A stretch of DNA of 36,104 bases from contig JAUNLD010000003.1 of assembly GCA_030532425.1 (NCBI GenBank), forward strand, positions 80,262 through 116,365, written 5' to 3'. Made by a program: the position numbers and the translations under genes. Below, one piece after another: positions 26,161 through 34,978 of this stretch. Below the pieces are notes generated by a model. The model worked only from the letters and a program-made list of their open reading frames with translations, did no database searches and was not told the DNA's origin. The stretch's first letter is position 1, and every line of letters starts with the position of its first letter. Source of the DNA: Lautropia sp. GTDB taxonomy: Bacteria > Pseudomonadota > Gammaproteobacteria > Burkholderiales > Burkholderiaceae_E.

Positions 26161-26917
26161 AGTCCACGCCCAGCTGGCGTGCCACCGCACCGGCCCAGCG
26201 GCGGGCCGGCAGGCGGTAGTACTGTTCCAGCACGGCCGCGCGCGCATCGAGCTGGGCACGGCTGACCGCCAGCGGCGGCCCCTTCAGCGCCAGCAGCACC
26301 AGGTTGCCCTCCTCCTGCGGATCGAGCAGGAAGACCTGGGGAAAGATCGCGCGGATGCGTTCCTCGCTGCGCGCAAACGAGGCGTGACGGCCAAAGAGGT
26401 TGACGACCATGATGCCCGGTTCGGCCAGCGCCTGCCAGCAGCTGCGATAGAAACGGCTGCTGTCGTGCACCGGCCCGGCTGCATCCTGATCGTACAGGTC
26501 CACCTGGATCACGCCAAAGCGGCCGCGCTGAACCGGATCGCCGACGAAGCGGGCGGCATCGTCCTCGACGATGGCCAGGCGCTCATCGGCGGGCGGCAGC
26601 GCAAACCACTGCCCGGCCACCGCCACCACCTGCGGGCTGATCTCGACCACCGTCAGCGCCGTGCCGGGCAGACGCCGGTGACACCAGCGCGTCAGCGACG
26701 CCGCCCCCAGCCCCAGTTGCAGGATGCGGGCAGGCGGCCGCATGAACAGCAGCCAGGCCATCATGTCGCGGATGTAGGCCAGCACCAGCGTCTCGGGCTT
26801 GCGGATCGACATCGCCCCCTGCACCCAGGGCGAACCGAAGTGCAGGTAGCGGATGCCGTCCAGCTCGGAAAAGCTGATGACTGGTGCTGGCGGCCGGCGC
26901 CGGCGGCGATCAACCAC
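26159..26917 (-). CDS. Spermidine-synthase-like methyltransferase-fold protein
   Basis: The 252-residue product has the Rossmann fold of the spermidine/spermine synthase superfamily: [14 protein letters not shown] (65-78, SAM/dcSAM loop), VVEISP (90-95) with Glu92 in the ribose-binding place, EDDAARFV (118-125), and [14 protein letters not shown] (136-149). It lacks the full N-terminal strand domain of true SpeE, keeping only [16 protein letters not shown] (21-36). Many Betaproteobacteria carry such SpeE-like proteins whose reaction is not established, so I do not call it SpeE. It starts at a GTG inside the end of htpG, overlapping by 8 bp. No Shine-Dalgarno is visible, so translation probably depends on ribosomes finishing htpG. 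No speA/speB/speD partner lies nearby. Confidence 0.8.
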   Translation of the reverse strand: MVDRRRRRPPAPVISFSELDGIRYLHFGSPWVQGAMSIRKPETLVLAYIRDMMAWLLFMRPPARILQLGLGAASLTRWCHRRLPGTALTVVEISPQVVAVAGQWFALPPADERLAIVEDDAARFVGDPVQRGRFGVIQVDLYDQDAAGPVHDSSRFYRSCWQALAEPGIMVVNLFGRHASFARSEERIRAIFPQVFLLDPQEEGNLVLLALKGPPLAVSRAQLDARAAVLEQYYRLPARRWAGAVARQLGVD

Positions 26918-28979
26918 CGGAGGCCAGCAGCAGCGCGTTCATGCGGCGCACAAAGCCGGCCGGGTCGTCCAGCTTGCCACCATCGGCCAGCGTGGCCTGA
27001 TCCAGCAGCAGGCTCGACCAGTCGTCGAAGCGGCTGTCCTCGGCCTTCAGCCGCTGCACCAACGGGTGATCCGGGTTGATCTCCAGGATCGGCTGGCGGG
27101 TGGGCACGGGCTGACCGGCCTGCTTGAGCAGGCGCTCCAGCGTGCCGCTCATGTCGCCCTCGCCCGCCACCAGGCAGGCGGCCGAATCGGTCAGGCGGTT
27201 GCTGACGCGTACATCCTTGACGCGCTCGCCCAGCGTGCGCTTGAGCTTCTCGGTGAGGTCCTTCAGGCCTGCCGCCACTTCTTCGGCCGCCTTCTTCTCG
27301 GCCTCGTCGGCCAGCTCGCCCAGATCCAGCCCGCCACGGGCCACCGACGTCAGCGGCGTGCCGTCGAACTCGTGGAGGTGGCTCAGCATCCACTCGTCCA
27401 CACGATCCCACAGCAGCAACACCTCGATGCCCTTCTTGCGGAAGATCTCGAGCTGCGGGCTGTTGCGGGCCCCGGCTTCGGTGTCGGAGGTGATGTAATA
27501 GATGGCCTTCTGGCCATCCTTCATCCGTGCCTTGTACTGGGCCAGCGAGATCAGGCCGTCGCCGGCAGCGCCAGCCTCGGCGCCCTGAGATTCTTTGGCC
27601 TTCTTCGCTGCGCCATCACCCGCAGCGCCCTCCTCGCCCACGACGACGGCATCCACGACATCATCGTCCGAAGCCTGCGCCACCTCGGCATCAGCGGCCT
27701 TGCTCACCACCGGCCCGCCGGTCGAGGCAAAGCGCAGCAAGCCGGCGATTTTCTCGCGGTTCTTGTAGTCTTCACCCACGCCTTCCTTCAGCACCTGGCC
27801 GAACTGCGCCCAGAAGGTCTCGTAGTCGGCCTGCCGGTTCTCGGCCATGTCCTCCAGCAGCGACAACACACGGCGGATGTTGCCCTCGCGGATCAGCTTG
27901 ACGTCACGGCTTTCCTGCAGGATCTCGCGCGAGACGTTCAGCGGCAGGTCGCTGGAATCGACCACACCCTTCACGAAGCGCAGATAGGCCGGGATCAGCT
28001 GCTCGGCGTCGTCCATGATGAAGACACGACGCACGTAGAGCCGGATGCCATGACGCTGCTGACGGTCCCACAGATCGAAGGGTGCATGCTTCGGGATGTA
28101 GAGCAGCTGCGTGTATTCGGTGCGCCCTTCGACCCGGTTGTGCGTGTGGGCGAGCGGGCCCTCGAAATCATGCGAGATGTGCTTGTAGAACTCATCGTAT
28201 TCGTTCTCGGTGATCTCGCTCTTCGGACGCAGCCACAGCGCCTTCGCCTGGTTGACGACCTCCCACTCGCCGGTCTCGACCATCGCCTGCTTCTCGGCAT
28301 CCCACTTCGTGGCCTTCATCCGCACCGGCAGCGCGATGTGATCGGAATAATTGCGCACGAGCGAACGGAGCTTGCCTTCGTCCAGCAGCGAATCGTATTC
28401 GTGACCGTCCTCGGTATCGGTGTCGTTCGGGCGGATGTGCAACATCACCGTGGTGCCCCGCTGCTCGCGCTCGATGGTCTCGATCGTGAACTCGCCATCA
28501 CCGGCCGACACCCAGCGGATGCCTGCGGAGGCCGGATCGCCGGCGTGACGGCTCTCGACCGTGACGCGGTCGGCCACGATGAAGGAGGAATAGAAGCCGA
28601 CACCGAACTGGCCGATCAGGTTCGAATCACGGGCACGGTCACCGGTCAGCTGGCTGAAAAATTCCTTCGTGCCGGAACGGGCGATCGTGCCCAGGTTCCG
28701 GATGGCCTCGTCACGGTTCATGCCGATGCCGTTGTCGCGGATGCTGATCGTGCGGGCACTGCGATCGACCTCGATCCAGATGCCCAGCTCGCTGTCGCCG
28801 CCATAGAGGGCATCGTTGTCGAGCGCCTCAAAGCGCAGCTTGTCGCAGGCGTCGGAGGCATTGGAGATCAGCTCGCGCAGGAAGATGTCGCGGTTGCTGT
28901 AGAGGGAGTGGATCATCAGATCGAGCAGCTGCTTGATCTCGGTCTGGAATCCCAGGGTTTCTTTCTTCGTATCGCTCAT
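26910..28979 (-). CDS. htpG: Hsp90-family chaperone HtpG, with acidic/Ala-rich middle-domain insertion
   Basis: Cytosolic ATP-dependent chaperone. The N-terminal GHKL ATPase domain shows [16 protein letters not shown] (34-49), DNGIGM (82-87), [12 protein letters not shown] (96-107) and [12 protein letters not shown] (122-133). The middle domain has [25 protein letters not shown] within 314-338 and [19 protein letters not shown] around 345-363. The C-terminal dimerisation end follows FIRRMN-type [10 protein letters not shown]. At 689 residues it is about 65 longer than E. coli HtpG (624). Most of the excess is a single run at about 421-475, acidic and Ala/Gly-rich, between GLLRFAST and [14 protein letters not shown]. 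The ATG at 28979 has only a weak Shine-Dalgarno (GAAGAG 11 nt away); conserved start [21 protein letters not shown] confirms the N terminus. A sigma-32-like promoter lies 45 bp upstream. Confidence 0.97.
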   Translation of the reverse strand: MSDTKKETLGFQTEIKQLLDLMIHSLYSNRDIFLRELISNASDACDKLRFEALDNDALYGGDSELGIWIEVDRSARTISIRDNGIGMNRDEAIRNLGTIARSGTKEFFSQLTGDRARDSNLIGQFGVGFYSSFIVADRVTVESRHAGDPASAGIRWVSAGDGEFTIETIEREQRGTTVMLHIRPNDTDTEDGHEYDSLLDEGKLRSLVRNYSDHIALPVRMKATKWDAEKQAMVETGEWEVVNQAKALWLRPKSEITENEYDEFYKHISHDFEGPLAHTHNRVEGRTEYTQLLYIPKHAPFDLWDRQQRHGIRLYVRRVFIMDDAEQLIPAYLRFVKGVVDSSDLPLNVSREILQESRDVKLIREGNIRRVLSLLEDMAENRQADYETFWAQFGQVLKEGVGEDYKNREKIAGLLRFASTGGPVVSKAADAEVAQASDDDVVDAVVVGEEGAAGDGAAKKAKESQGAEAGAAGDGLISLAQYKARMKDGQKAIYYITSDTEAGARNSPQLEIFRKKGIEVLLLWDRVDEWMLSHLHEFDGTPLTSVARGGLDLGELADEAEKKAAEEVAAGLKDLTEKLKRTLGERVKDVRVSNRLTDSAACLVAGEGDMSGTLERLLKQAGQPVPTRQPILEINPDHPLVQRLKAEDSRFDDWSSLLLDQATLADGGKLDDPAGFVRRMNALLLASGG

Positions 28980-29023
28980 GGAAAAGACAGCTCTTCTGGC
29001 AATGTCTGCAATGATATCCGCTG

Positions 29024-29053
29024 GAGGTGGGTACGGTGTCGGCGGGTTTCAAG
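29024..29053 (-). promoter_or_regulatory. Heat-shock (sigma-32-type) promoter of htpG
   Basis: On the minus strand, CTTGAAA (29053-29047) is followed after 15 nt by CCCACCTC (29031-29024). The sigma-32 consensus is CTTGAAA, a spacer of about 13-16 nt, and CCCCATNT, so the -35 matches fully and the -10 partly. The predicted leader to the htpG ATG is about 40 nt. htpG is a standard sigma-32 target. Confidence 0.65.
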
Positions 29054-29165
29054 AGGCTCGACCGGTCAAGAGACGATGGCGATGTCAGGAGATGGCACAG
29101 ATGAACAGTAAAGCGGTCGAACCGATACGCGGGCTGATGAGGGAGCAGCCGACCCAGTGCACACG

Positions 29166-29200
29166 AAAACGGGGCGGCACCAGACGTCTGGTGCCGCCCC
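29166..29200 (-). terminator. Terminator of the first lipoprotein gene
   Basis: A perfect 30-bp palindrome (29171-29200; arms GGGGCGGCACCAG and CTGGTGCCGCCCC around ACGT) lies 29 bp downstream of the stop codon at 29230. On the minus strand it is followed by GTTTTC (T4 at 29169-29166). It insulates htpG from this gene. Confidence 0.85.
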
Positions 29201-29229
29201 TGGGCCTGGCTGCCGTGACAGCCCGTGGC

Positions 29230-31074
29230 TTACTGGTTCACACGAGTATTCCAGTGCGCGCTGCCCCAATCATTGGCAGTGGCAGCATAGTAGCTCTGAG
29301 GCTTCAACGCCTGACCCGGCGCCCAGCCCTCGGGCACATTCCAGGTGGTGCAGTTCTTGTAGGCTCTGCCAATCAACATGGCGCTGGTCCAGCACAGATC
29401 GACACTTCTCTCGTCGTCGAGGCTCTTCTCAACGGAAAGGGTGAGCAGCACTCGGCCCTTGCTGCCGGTGCCCGGTTGATCCGATGAGTACTTCTCAGGA
29501 TCGTGCCAGTACTGCACCGTACTGCCGAAGAGGATCAGATCGTTCGGCGCGATGGTTCTGGATGCCGCCCCGCCGGCGAGCTGTTCCCCCTGATACAGCC
29601 AGTACTGCTTGCCCTTGAGATCCTCCGAATACTGGTGAATCCCGGCCCAGCGAGGCAGGGTAAGACCCTTGACCGGGTCATGAGCGACGTGCATGGCCAT
29701 CGTGATCTGATTGAAGGCCCAGACGGTGCCCCGGGGATCGTTGGCGCCTTTCCAGACACCGCTACGGAAAGCATGAAGGTAGCTGCCGATGGCCGGGGAA
29801 TGGGTGCCCGCATCGTTGCCCCCATCAGCATAGGAACTGGCCCTGCTTTCGTAGTACACCGATATGCGGTCAGGATCATCGCTCTCGGGCTTTTTCTCCC
29901 CGGGTTCCGTATCCTGCGGGCCTTTGGCCAGGCTGGCAAACGGCGGGAGCCCTGCCATGCCGCGCGCTCTCGGTGTCCAGGCATCGAACATGGCGGCCAG
30001 CAAGGCGCCGCTGACGCCATGGGCGTTGACAGGTGTGGCCGTGGTTTTCAGGCCTCCTTCGGCAACGGGTGCCGTGCCTTTCCGGTCATTCCAGTTATAG
30101 GTGAAGGAGGTTTCCCCCACCTCGGCGTTGTACCTGTCACGCAGCTCCTGCCCGAGGTGAACGAGGGGCTGGCCCGAGCGCCAGTCCGAAGGCAGCTCCC
30201 ACTGATCACACACCTTCTGAAAATCGTTGGACGCCTTGCTGAACGTGATGCAGGTCGAGAAGCGCCTGTCGTTCTGCTCGTCATGAGCAACATCCAGCTC
30301 CACGCTGCCAAAATCCCTGGCATCCTCGAAACGGGTGTTCCAGGCATGCTTCCAGCCCGTGTAGTACTCGTTGGGCTGAATCGTCGACACCTTCTCACTG
30401 GTCAGTGTCAGCGCCAGCGCTTCTCTTGGCTCGTACTGCCTGAAGTCCGGTGCCTCTTGATACTGCATGCTCAGTGTCTGGCCGATTTCCAGCGGTGCAT
30501 TCACCGGCGGCTGGTTTGCACTCCCCTTCTTCTGCATGCCAGGGAGCGAGACACCAAACTTGACCGCAGGCAGGTCAGGCCGTTTGACCGATGACAGGTG
30601 GGAAGCCTCCCGCAATGGTCCCTCCATGAGGGCAACTTCATAGACATGCCGGCCCAACCCGGTATTGCCGGTATCGGGACTCACATCTTCCTTCAGCAGA
30701 ACCACAGGGCCCTTCAGATCGGTGACCTCCTCCTTGATATTCATGGCGGAAGATGCGTAGGATCGGAACACTTTCCTGTCTGCATCGAGCCAGTTCCACA
30801 GGGGCTGGCCGCTCTCATCCCGCTCGCCGAGCCGCGACAGCAAAGCCTGGATCAGCAGATCACCACGGACATGCATCGCACCGCTGGCAGCATCCTTGTA
30901 AATGGGACCCGAAGCACCGGCTGGTGCCTTGGTGCCGAGTTTGCTCGTGTTGCCGACAGTATCGGTGCCGGCTGCACGGTTGCCTTGATTCGTGGCGTCA
31001 CTGCCGCAGGCAGTGAGGGCCATGCCAAGGGCAATGACGAGCGCATGGTGGGCATGATGAGGACGAAGTGTCAT
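29230..31074 (-). CDS. Large exported lipoprotein of unrecognised family, copy A
   Basis: I do not recognise this family. The 614-residue product has a lipoprotein signal (hydrophobic HALVIALGMALTAC, lipidated Cys23). The rest is soluble and appears to be two homologous halves. Each half has a helical block (RGDLLIQALLSRLGERD, 70-86; HGVSGALLAAMFDAWTPRA, 352-370) and a later domain that starts TIxPN (231, 507) and ends in C-x13-C-x2-W-x2-P-x2-W-x2-G: Cys275/Cys289/Trp292/Pro295/Trp298 and Cys561/Cys575/Trp578/Pro581/Trp584. The Cys pairs may be disulfides. Copy B (31886-33772) is a paralogue along its full length. GGAGG lies 7 nt before the ATG at 31074; the frame upstream to 31128 is not signal-like. 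No catalytic motif is evident. Residues after Cys23 are GSD; an Asp at position +3, not +2, gives no inner-membrane retention signal, so outer-membrane sorting is likely. Confidence 0.85.
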   Translation of the reverse strand: MTLRPHHAHHALVIALGMALTACGSDATNQGNRAAGTDTVGNTSKLGTKAPAGASGPIYKDAASGAMHVRGDLLIQALLSRLGERDESGQPLWNWLDADRKVFRSYASSAMNIKEEVTDLKGPVVLLKEDVSPDTGNTGLGRHVYEVALMEGPLREASHLSSVKRPDLPAVKFGVSLPGMQKKGSANQPPVNAPLEIGQTLSMQYQEAPDFRQYEPREALALTLTSEKVSTIQPNEYYTGWKHAWNTRFEDARDFGSVELDVAHDEQNDRRFSTCITFSKASNDFQKVCDQWELPSDWRSGQPLVHLGQELRDRYNAEVGETSFTYNWNDRKGTAPVAEGGLKTTATPVNAHGVSGALLAAMFDAWTPRARGMAGLPPFASLAKGPQDTEPGEKKPESDDPDRISVYYESRASSYADGGNDAGTHSPAIGSYLHAFRSGVWKGANDPRGTVWAFNQITMAMHVAHDPVKGLTLPRWAGIHQYSEDLKGKQYWLYQGEQLAGGAASRTIAPNDLILFGSTVQYWHDPEKYSSDQPGTGSKGRVLLTLSVEKSLDDERSVDLCWTSAMLIGRAYKNCTTWNVPEGWAPGQALKPQSYYAATANDWGSAHWNTRVNQ

Positions 31075-31419
31075 GTGACGACCTCCAGGATCGATGGCGT
31101 GAAAACACGGGAGAATGCTCAGCACCACCTGATGCGGATGTCTGACCGGCAGGCTCTCCTCTGTCGGTCAGGTCTCCACCAGATCAGTTCTGCTTGCGCA
31201 AGTGTCTGCCACCCATGCCCAGCGACGCGCTTGACAGACAGACAGGTTGTGCTTAGAACAGTATGCGTGCAATTTTGTAACTTAGTATTAATATCCGACA
31301 GTCAACGACCCAGAATTCCGGCTCGAAACGTAAAAAATGTTCATGACATTTCACACATAGACGCTCAACATCATCCGCTCCGAATGCCTTGAACCTAGAG
31401 CGTGTTGTCGGGCGCACGG
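31075..31419 (-). promoter_or_regulatory. 5' region of lipoprotein copy A
   Basis: This 345-bp stretch holds no gene that I can support. It is A+T-rich at 31255-31350, where the promoter should be, with several AT-rich hexamers but no pair close to sigma-70 consensus. CTGACCG (31142-31148) and CGGTCAG (31165-31171) form a 7-bp inverted repeat with a 16-nt spacer in the leader. It resembles the palindrome in front of copy B (33838-33853), so the two leaders may share a regulator or be part of the duplication. A GCGCTTGACAG-like stretch also occurs in both. Confidence 0.4.
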
Positions 31420-31454
31420 AAAAAGGGCCGTATCAGCCTGTACCAATACGGCCC
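31420..31454 (-). terminator. Rho-independent terminator after the lipoprotein remnant
   Basis: On the minus strand GGGCCGTAT (31454-31446) and ATACGGCCC (31433-31425) form a perfect 9-bp stem with a 12-nt loop, followed by TTTTT (31424-31420). It follows the remnant stop codon (31485) by 31 bp. It now ends the transcript of copy B and separates it from the promoter of copy A. Confidence 0.85.
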
Positions 31455-31484
31455 CCACAGACATGGCATCCCCAGGGCCTGTGC

Positions 31485-31852
31485 CTATCGGGCCGCCCGG
31501 GTACGCCAATGAACGATTTTGCCCCCCACACGGGCTACCACATAGCAACTCTGCGGCTTCAGCACCTGGCCCGGCGTCCAGCCCTCTGGCACGACCCAGC
31601 TCGTGCAGTGCCTGGCCGGGTTGAAGCCGGCCCCGTCAAGCTCGTCCAGCACATGTCGACGCATCAGGCATCCGTACTGCTCTTTTCGATCGTCAGCCGA
31701 AGCAGCGCCAGCCGTTTTGGCTCACCGTAGCGCACGGGGTCATGCCAGTATTGGACGGCGCTGCCGAACAGGATCAGGTCATTGGACACGATCACCTTGC
31801 CGCCACCGTCACGGCTCAGCTGTTCTCCCTGATACAGCCAGACCTGATACCC
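31485..31852 (-). pseudogene. C-terminal remnant of a third lipoprotein paralogue
   Basis: The reverse strand encodes about 120 residues matching the last domain of copies A and B: VWLYQGEQLS, VSNDLILFGSAVQYWHD, then LTIEKSSTDA, then CVDMCWTS, and after a frame change GFNPARHCTSWVVPEGWTPGQVLKPQ and a final WRTRAAR-stop (TAG at 31485-31487), the first and last shown in pieces. Two lesions are visible: a TGA exactly where copy B has an Arg (DAR), as expected from CGA to TGA, and a frameshift after CWTS. Nothing homologous to the first 500 residues is present: homology starts some 34 bp after the stop codon of copy B. This fits a tandem duplicate that lost most of its length and then decayed. 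Confidence 0.85.
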
Positions 31853-31885
31853 TCGTGATCAATAATCAGCACACAGGCAACCGTC

Positions 31886-33772
31886 TTACCGGGCTGTGCG
31901 GGTACTCCAGTAAAACGGAGGCTCCCAGTTTCTATTACGGGCGTGCGTCATGAGCTGGTAACCCTGCGGCTTCAGAATCTGGCCTGGCACCCACCCCTCC
32001 GGGATGACCCAGGTCGTGCAATTCTTGCTCCATTGGTACCCATTCACGGTGTAGATCGTCCAGCACAGGTCGGCGCTTCGAGCGTCGCTCGCACTCTTTT
32101 CCACGCTCAAAGTGACGGCTGCCGTACTCTTGGGGTTGCTGTAAAGCTCGTCGTCGATCCAGTACTGCACGATGCTGCCGAAGAGAAGCAGGTCGTTCGG
32201 GGCGATGACCTTGACCTTCCTGTCAAGACTGAGCTGTTCACCCTGATAAAGCCAGATCTGATGGCCACCGTTTTTTTCATCGAGGCCCAGTTCATGCAGG
32301 CCAGCCCAGCGCGGCAAGGTCAGCCCCTTCACCGGGTCGTGGTTCAGATGCATGGCCATCGTCAGCTGCTCGAACGACGCGGAAGCAGCGCGAGGCTCTC
32401 CCGGGCGTTTCCAGGTGCCGCTGCGAAAAGCGTAGAGATAACTGCCCACGGCAGGCGAATGCGTGTCCGCATGAGCCGTGCCATCGGCATAGGTGGTGGC
32501 CCGGCTTTCGTGGTACACCGACACACGGGCAGGGGGATCACCGAAAGGCACGAGCGTGCCAGGTGTGGGGTCCAGCGCGCCTTTGACAAGACTGGCGAAA
32601 CCGGGCAGCGCACGCATGCCGGCAGCACGGGGCGTCCATGCATCGAACATGGCAGCCAGCACCGCTCCGCTGATGCCATGCTGATTGACAGGCTCCGTGG
32701 TGGTTTTCAGGCTATCGGCCGAAACCTGTGGCGTGCCTTTGCGGTCATTCCACCGCCAGAACGTGCGGTCATCAAGGGAAAGGGTCTCTACCAGATATTG
32801 GGACAGATGGGTCAGCGGCTCTCCTGAAGACCAGCCATCAGGAACCTGCCACCGATCACACAACCAGTGGTTCTCATAATACTGGCCCTCGTAATGCACG
32901 CAAGCCTTGACATGCCTTTTTTCGAGATCCACGACCTCAACTTCCAGCTGCACATGGGTGATGATATTGCTTTTCCCCCACCAGCCATGGTGCCATAGCA
33001 CTCCTCGATCTACATAGGGATTTTGACCATCATTCCAATAATAGGCATTCGGATGAATGGTCTTGGCAGTCCCGGCTGTAAACGTATATTCCTCGCCCAG
33101 CCCACCGTAATACAGGTTTGTGCTGATAAAGGCGTTATGCCTCATGGCCCGAAGCTTCATCGTGTCGCCGACTACCAGCGGCGTTGTCACCGGCGCCTGA
33201 ATCCCTCCCCCCTTCCTGCTCATGCCAGGCATCGACAAGCCAAACTGGATGGAAGACTCGTCAAAACGCCTGGTGCGCCAATCTCCTTCCCGCTTGTGAA
33301 TATGCGGTGGATAAAGGAGCGGGCCATGCTTGAGGTCGATCGTCGCCACATAGGGACCCAATCCCGTCCGGGCCGTGTCAGGCTTGATGTCTTCCGCCAC
33401 CAACGCCGCCGGCCCCAGTAGCGGCAACTCTTCATCTCCGGTATAAAAATTAACATATTTATAGGTGTCTGCATCGAGCCAGCTGATCAGCGGCTGACCT
33501 TTCGCATCACGCTCATTCAGCCTCGACAGCAAAAGCTGTATCAACAGATCTCCACGAATATGGATCTTGCGAGTGTCAGGATCCTCGTATATGGGCCCCT
33601 TGTCATCCACCGATGTGGGCGCCTTGGTGCTGAACACGCCCTTCCCGACACGACTGTCGGTACCGGTTGAACCACCGCCGTCAGGGCTGACAGATTCGCC
33701 GCCACAGGCGGCCAACGCCACCCCAAGGGCGATGGCAAGCACAGTCTTGCCGTGTTGAAAACGGAATGTCAT
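31886..33772 (-). CDS. Large exported lipoprotein of unrecognised family, copy B
   Basis: Paralogue of 29230-31074. The 628-residue product has a lipoprotein signal (TVLAIALGVALAAC, Cys23) and a Gly/Ser/Thr-rich linker to about 55. Shared blocks are GPIYEDPDTRKIHIRGDLLI (59-78), the LLSRLNERD helix, KTTTEPVNQHGISGAVLAAM (356-375), ATTYADGTAHADTHSPAVGS (425-444), and DPVKGLTLPRWAGLHE (479-494). The Cys/Trp motif occurs twice: Cys291/Cys305/Trp308 and Cys570/Cys585/Trp588, with 13 and 14 residues between the Cys. A strong AGGAGG lies 7 nt before the ATG at 33772. Codon use is more A/T-tolerant than the neighbours (for example around 33440-33470), suggesting a different history from the backbone. 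Function unknown; a secreted binding or structural role at the cell surface is a guess. Confidence 0.85.
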   Translation of the reverse strand: MTFRFQHGKTVLAIALGVALAACGGESVSPDGGGSTGTDSRVGKGVFSTKAPTSVDDKGPIYEDPDTRKIHIRGDLLIQLLLSRLNERDAKGQPLISWLDADTYKYVNFYTGDEELPLLGPAALVAEDIKPDTARTGLGPYVATIDLKHGPLLYPPHIHKREGDWRTRRFDESSIQFGLSMPGMSRKGGGIQAPVTTPLVVGDTMKLRAMRHNAFISTNLYYGGLGEEYTFTAGTAKTIHPNAYYWNDGQNPYVDRGVLWHHGWWGKSNIITHVQLEVEVVDLEKRHVKACVHYEGQYYENHWLCDRWQVPDGWSSGEPLTHLSQYLVETLSLDDRTFWRWNDRKGTPQVSADSLKTTTEPVNQHGISGAVLAAMFDAWTPRAAGMRALPGFASLVKGALDPTPGTLVPFGDPPARVSVYHESRATTYADGTAHADTHSPAVGSYLYAFRSGTWKRPGEPRAASASFEQLTMAMHLNHDPVKGLTLPRWAGLHELGLDEKNGGHQIWLYQGEQLSLDRKVKVIAPNDLLLFGSIVQYWIDDELYSNPKSTAAVTLSVEKSASDARSADLCWTIYTVNGYQWSKNCTTWVIPEGWVPGQILKPQGYQLMTHARNRNWEPPFYWSTRTAR

Positions 33773-33837
33773 GTCACATCCTCCTGGATCGATACATCAA
33801 ATACGAGAGATGCTTGCGCCCGACGCTGGAAGGGGAT

Positions 33838-33853
33838 GCCTGACCGGTCAGGC
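33838..33853. promoter_or_regulatory. 16-bp palindrome in the leader of lipoprotein copy B
   Basis: GCCTGACCGGTCAGGC is a perfect palindrome, 66 bp before the ATG of copy B. Copy A has a similar but more widely spaced CTGACCG...CGGTCAG in its leader. It may be an operator or a leader hairpin. Confidence 0.45.
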
Positions 33854-33940
33854 AAGCGCTTGACAGTATGAATGTAACAATTTGACATCAGGGCAAGCGC
33901 TGATGCTCGATGACTACAATGTTTCGATTACTGAATAAAA

Positions 33941-34978
33941 TTACTTTTCGATACAAATATCGGGTGAGCCTGATGGCGTGAGCCCCAGCACGAACACGTC
34001 CCCGTCCGCTGCCATGAACGCACGGCCACGGTAATGCACCCGCACTTCAGCCAGCAGGCCGGCCTGCTCCTCCGGCGAGTGGTGCCGGGGGCTGAAATGC
34101 GTGAGGATCAGGTTCGGCAGCCCCGCCTCTTCGGCAAAGCACGCGACCTCCCGGGCGCTGCTGTGCCCACGCCCGGCCCCGATGCGATCCTGCACCGCCT
34201 GCGAATAGGTGGCTTCGTGCACCAGCAGCTGGGCGCCCCGGCAGGCCCCGGCCAGCACCGAAGGCGCTTCATTGTCCCCGCCGATGACGGCCGCGATCGC
34301 CTGATGACGGATGCTGAGCACCGCCGCGCTCTTCAGCGTGCACCCCTGCCAGACGACATCCTGCCCCTCACGCAACCGTCCCCACAGCGGCCCTGGCGGA
34401 AGACCCTGGGCCTCGAGCGCGGCCGCATCGAGCTTCACGATGCGCTGCCTCAGCTCGAATCGAAACGCATGGCTCGGCACCCGATGCTGCTGCGCGTGCG
34501 TGCTGAGCCACAGCTCGGCATCCCGCCCCACCATCAGCCGCCGAGCTTCGTCCTGGAAGGTCTCGACATCGGTGAAGCGGATCTCGAAGGGCAGATGCAG
34601 ATCCGTCAGCTGCCAGGTGGCCTGCAACCACTGCCACAATGGCGCCGGTGCGATCAGCTGCAACGGATGCTGCCGGCCATTGAGCCCCATCGTCGCCAGC
34701 AGCCCGGGCAGCCCATAGCAATGATCGCCATGCACATGACTGATGCAGATGCCCGCCAGATCGTGCAGCGACAGCGGTTGCACCAGCAACTGATGCTGCG
34801 TGGCCTCCGCGCAGTCGATCAGCCACCAGCCCCGCCCCGTGGCCGGGCTCTGCAACGCCATCGCCGACATGTGACGATGGCGGGTGGGCACACCGGATGA
34901 AGTGCCGAGGATGGTGAGTTTCAGCATGGGGAAAAAAACCTGCTCATCCACCCGTCTGTCAGGGCGGCTGCTCAGCAT
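33941..34978 (-). CDS. rnz: Ribonuclease Z (tRNA 3' processing endonuclease)
   Basis: Metallo-beta-lactamase-fold endonuclease that cuts pre-tRNA 3' trailers. The 345-residue product shows LTILGTSSGVPTRHRHMSA (21-39), the zinc motif HVHGDH (81-86, with SHVHGDHCYGLPGLL around it), IGGDNEAPS, LLVHEATY, GHSSAREVACFAEEAG and LILTHFSPRHH, the full RNase Z series. It starts at 34978 if the TGATG overlap with the toxin gene is used; GGAGG lies 7 nt upstream of that ATG. A second ATG at 34927 (MLKLTILG) gives the usual family N terminus but has a poorer Shine-Dalgarno. E. coli RNase BN/Z is 305 residues, so the extra 17 residues are not needed for the fold. Confidence 0.92.
   Translation of the reverse strand: MLSSRPDRRVDEQVFFPMLKLTILGTSSGVPTRHRHMSAMALQSPATGRGWWLIDCAEATQHQLLVQPLSLHDLAGICISHVHGDHCYGLPGLLATMGLNGRQHPLQLIAPAPLWQWLQATWQLTDLHLPFEIRFTDVETFQDEARRLMVGRDAELWLSTHAQQHRVPSHAFRFELRQRIVKLDAAALEAQGLPPGPLWGRLREGQDVVWQGCTLKSAAVLSIRHQAIAAVIGGDNEAPSVLAGACRGAQLLVHEATYSQAVQDRIGAGRGHSSAREVACFAEEAGLPNLILTHFSPRHHSPEEQAGLLAEVRVHYRGRAFMAADGDVFVLGLTPSGSPDICIEK

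Noticed and set aside
26853-29111. 752-codon open frame on the + strand opposite htpG
   Set aside because: HtpG is unmistakable on the minus strand; the antisense frame has no domain, Shine-Dalgarno or homologue that I recognise.
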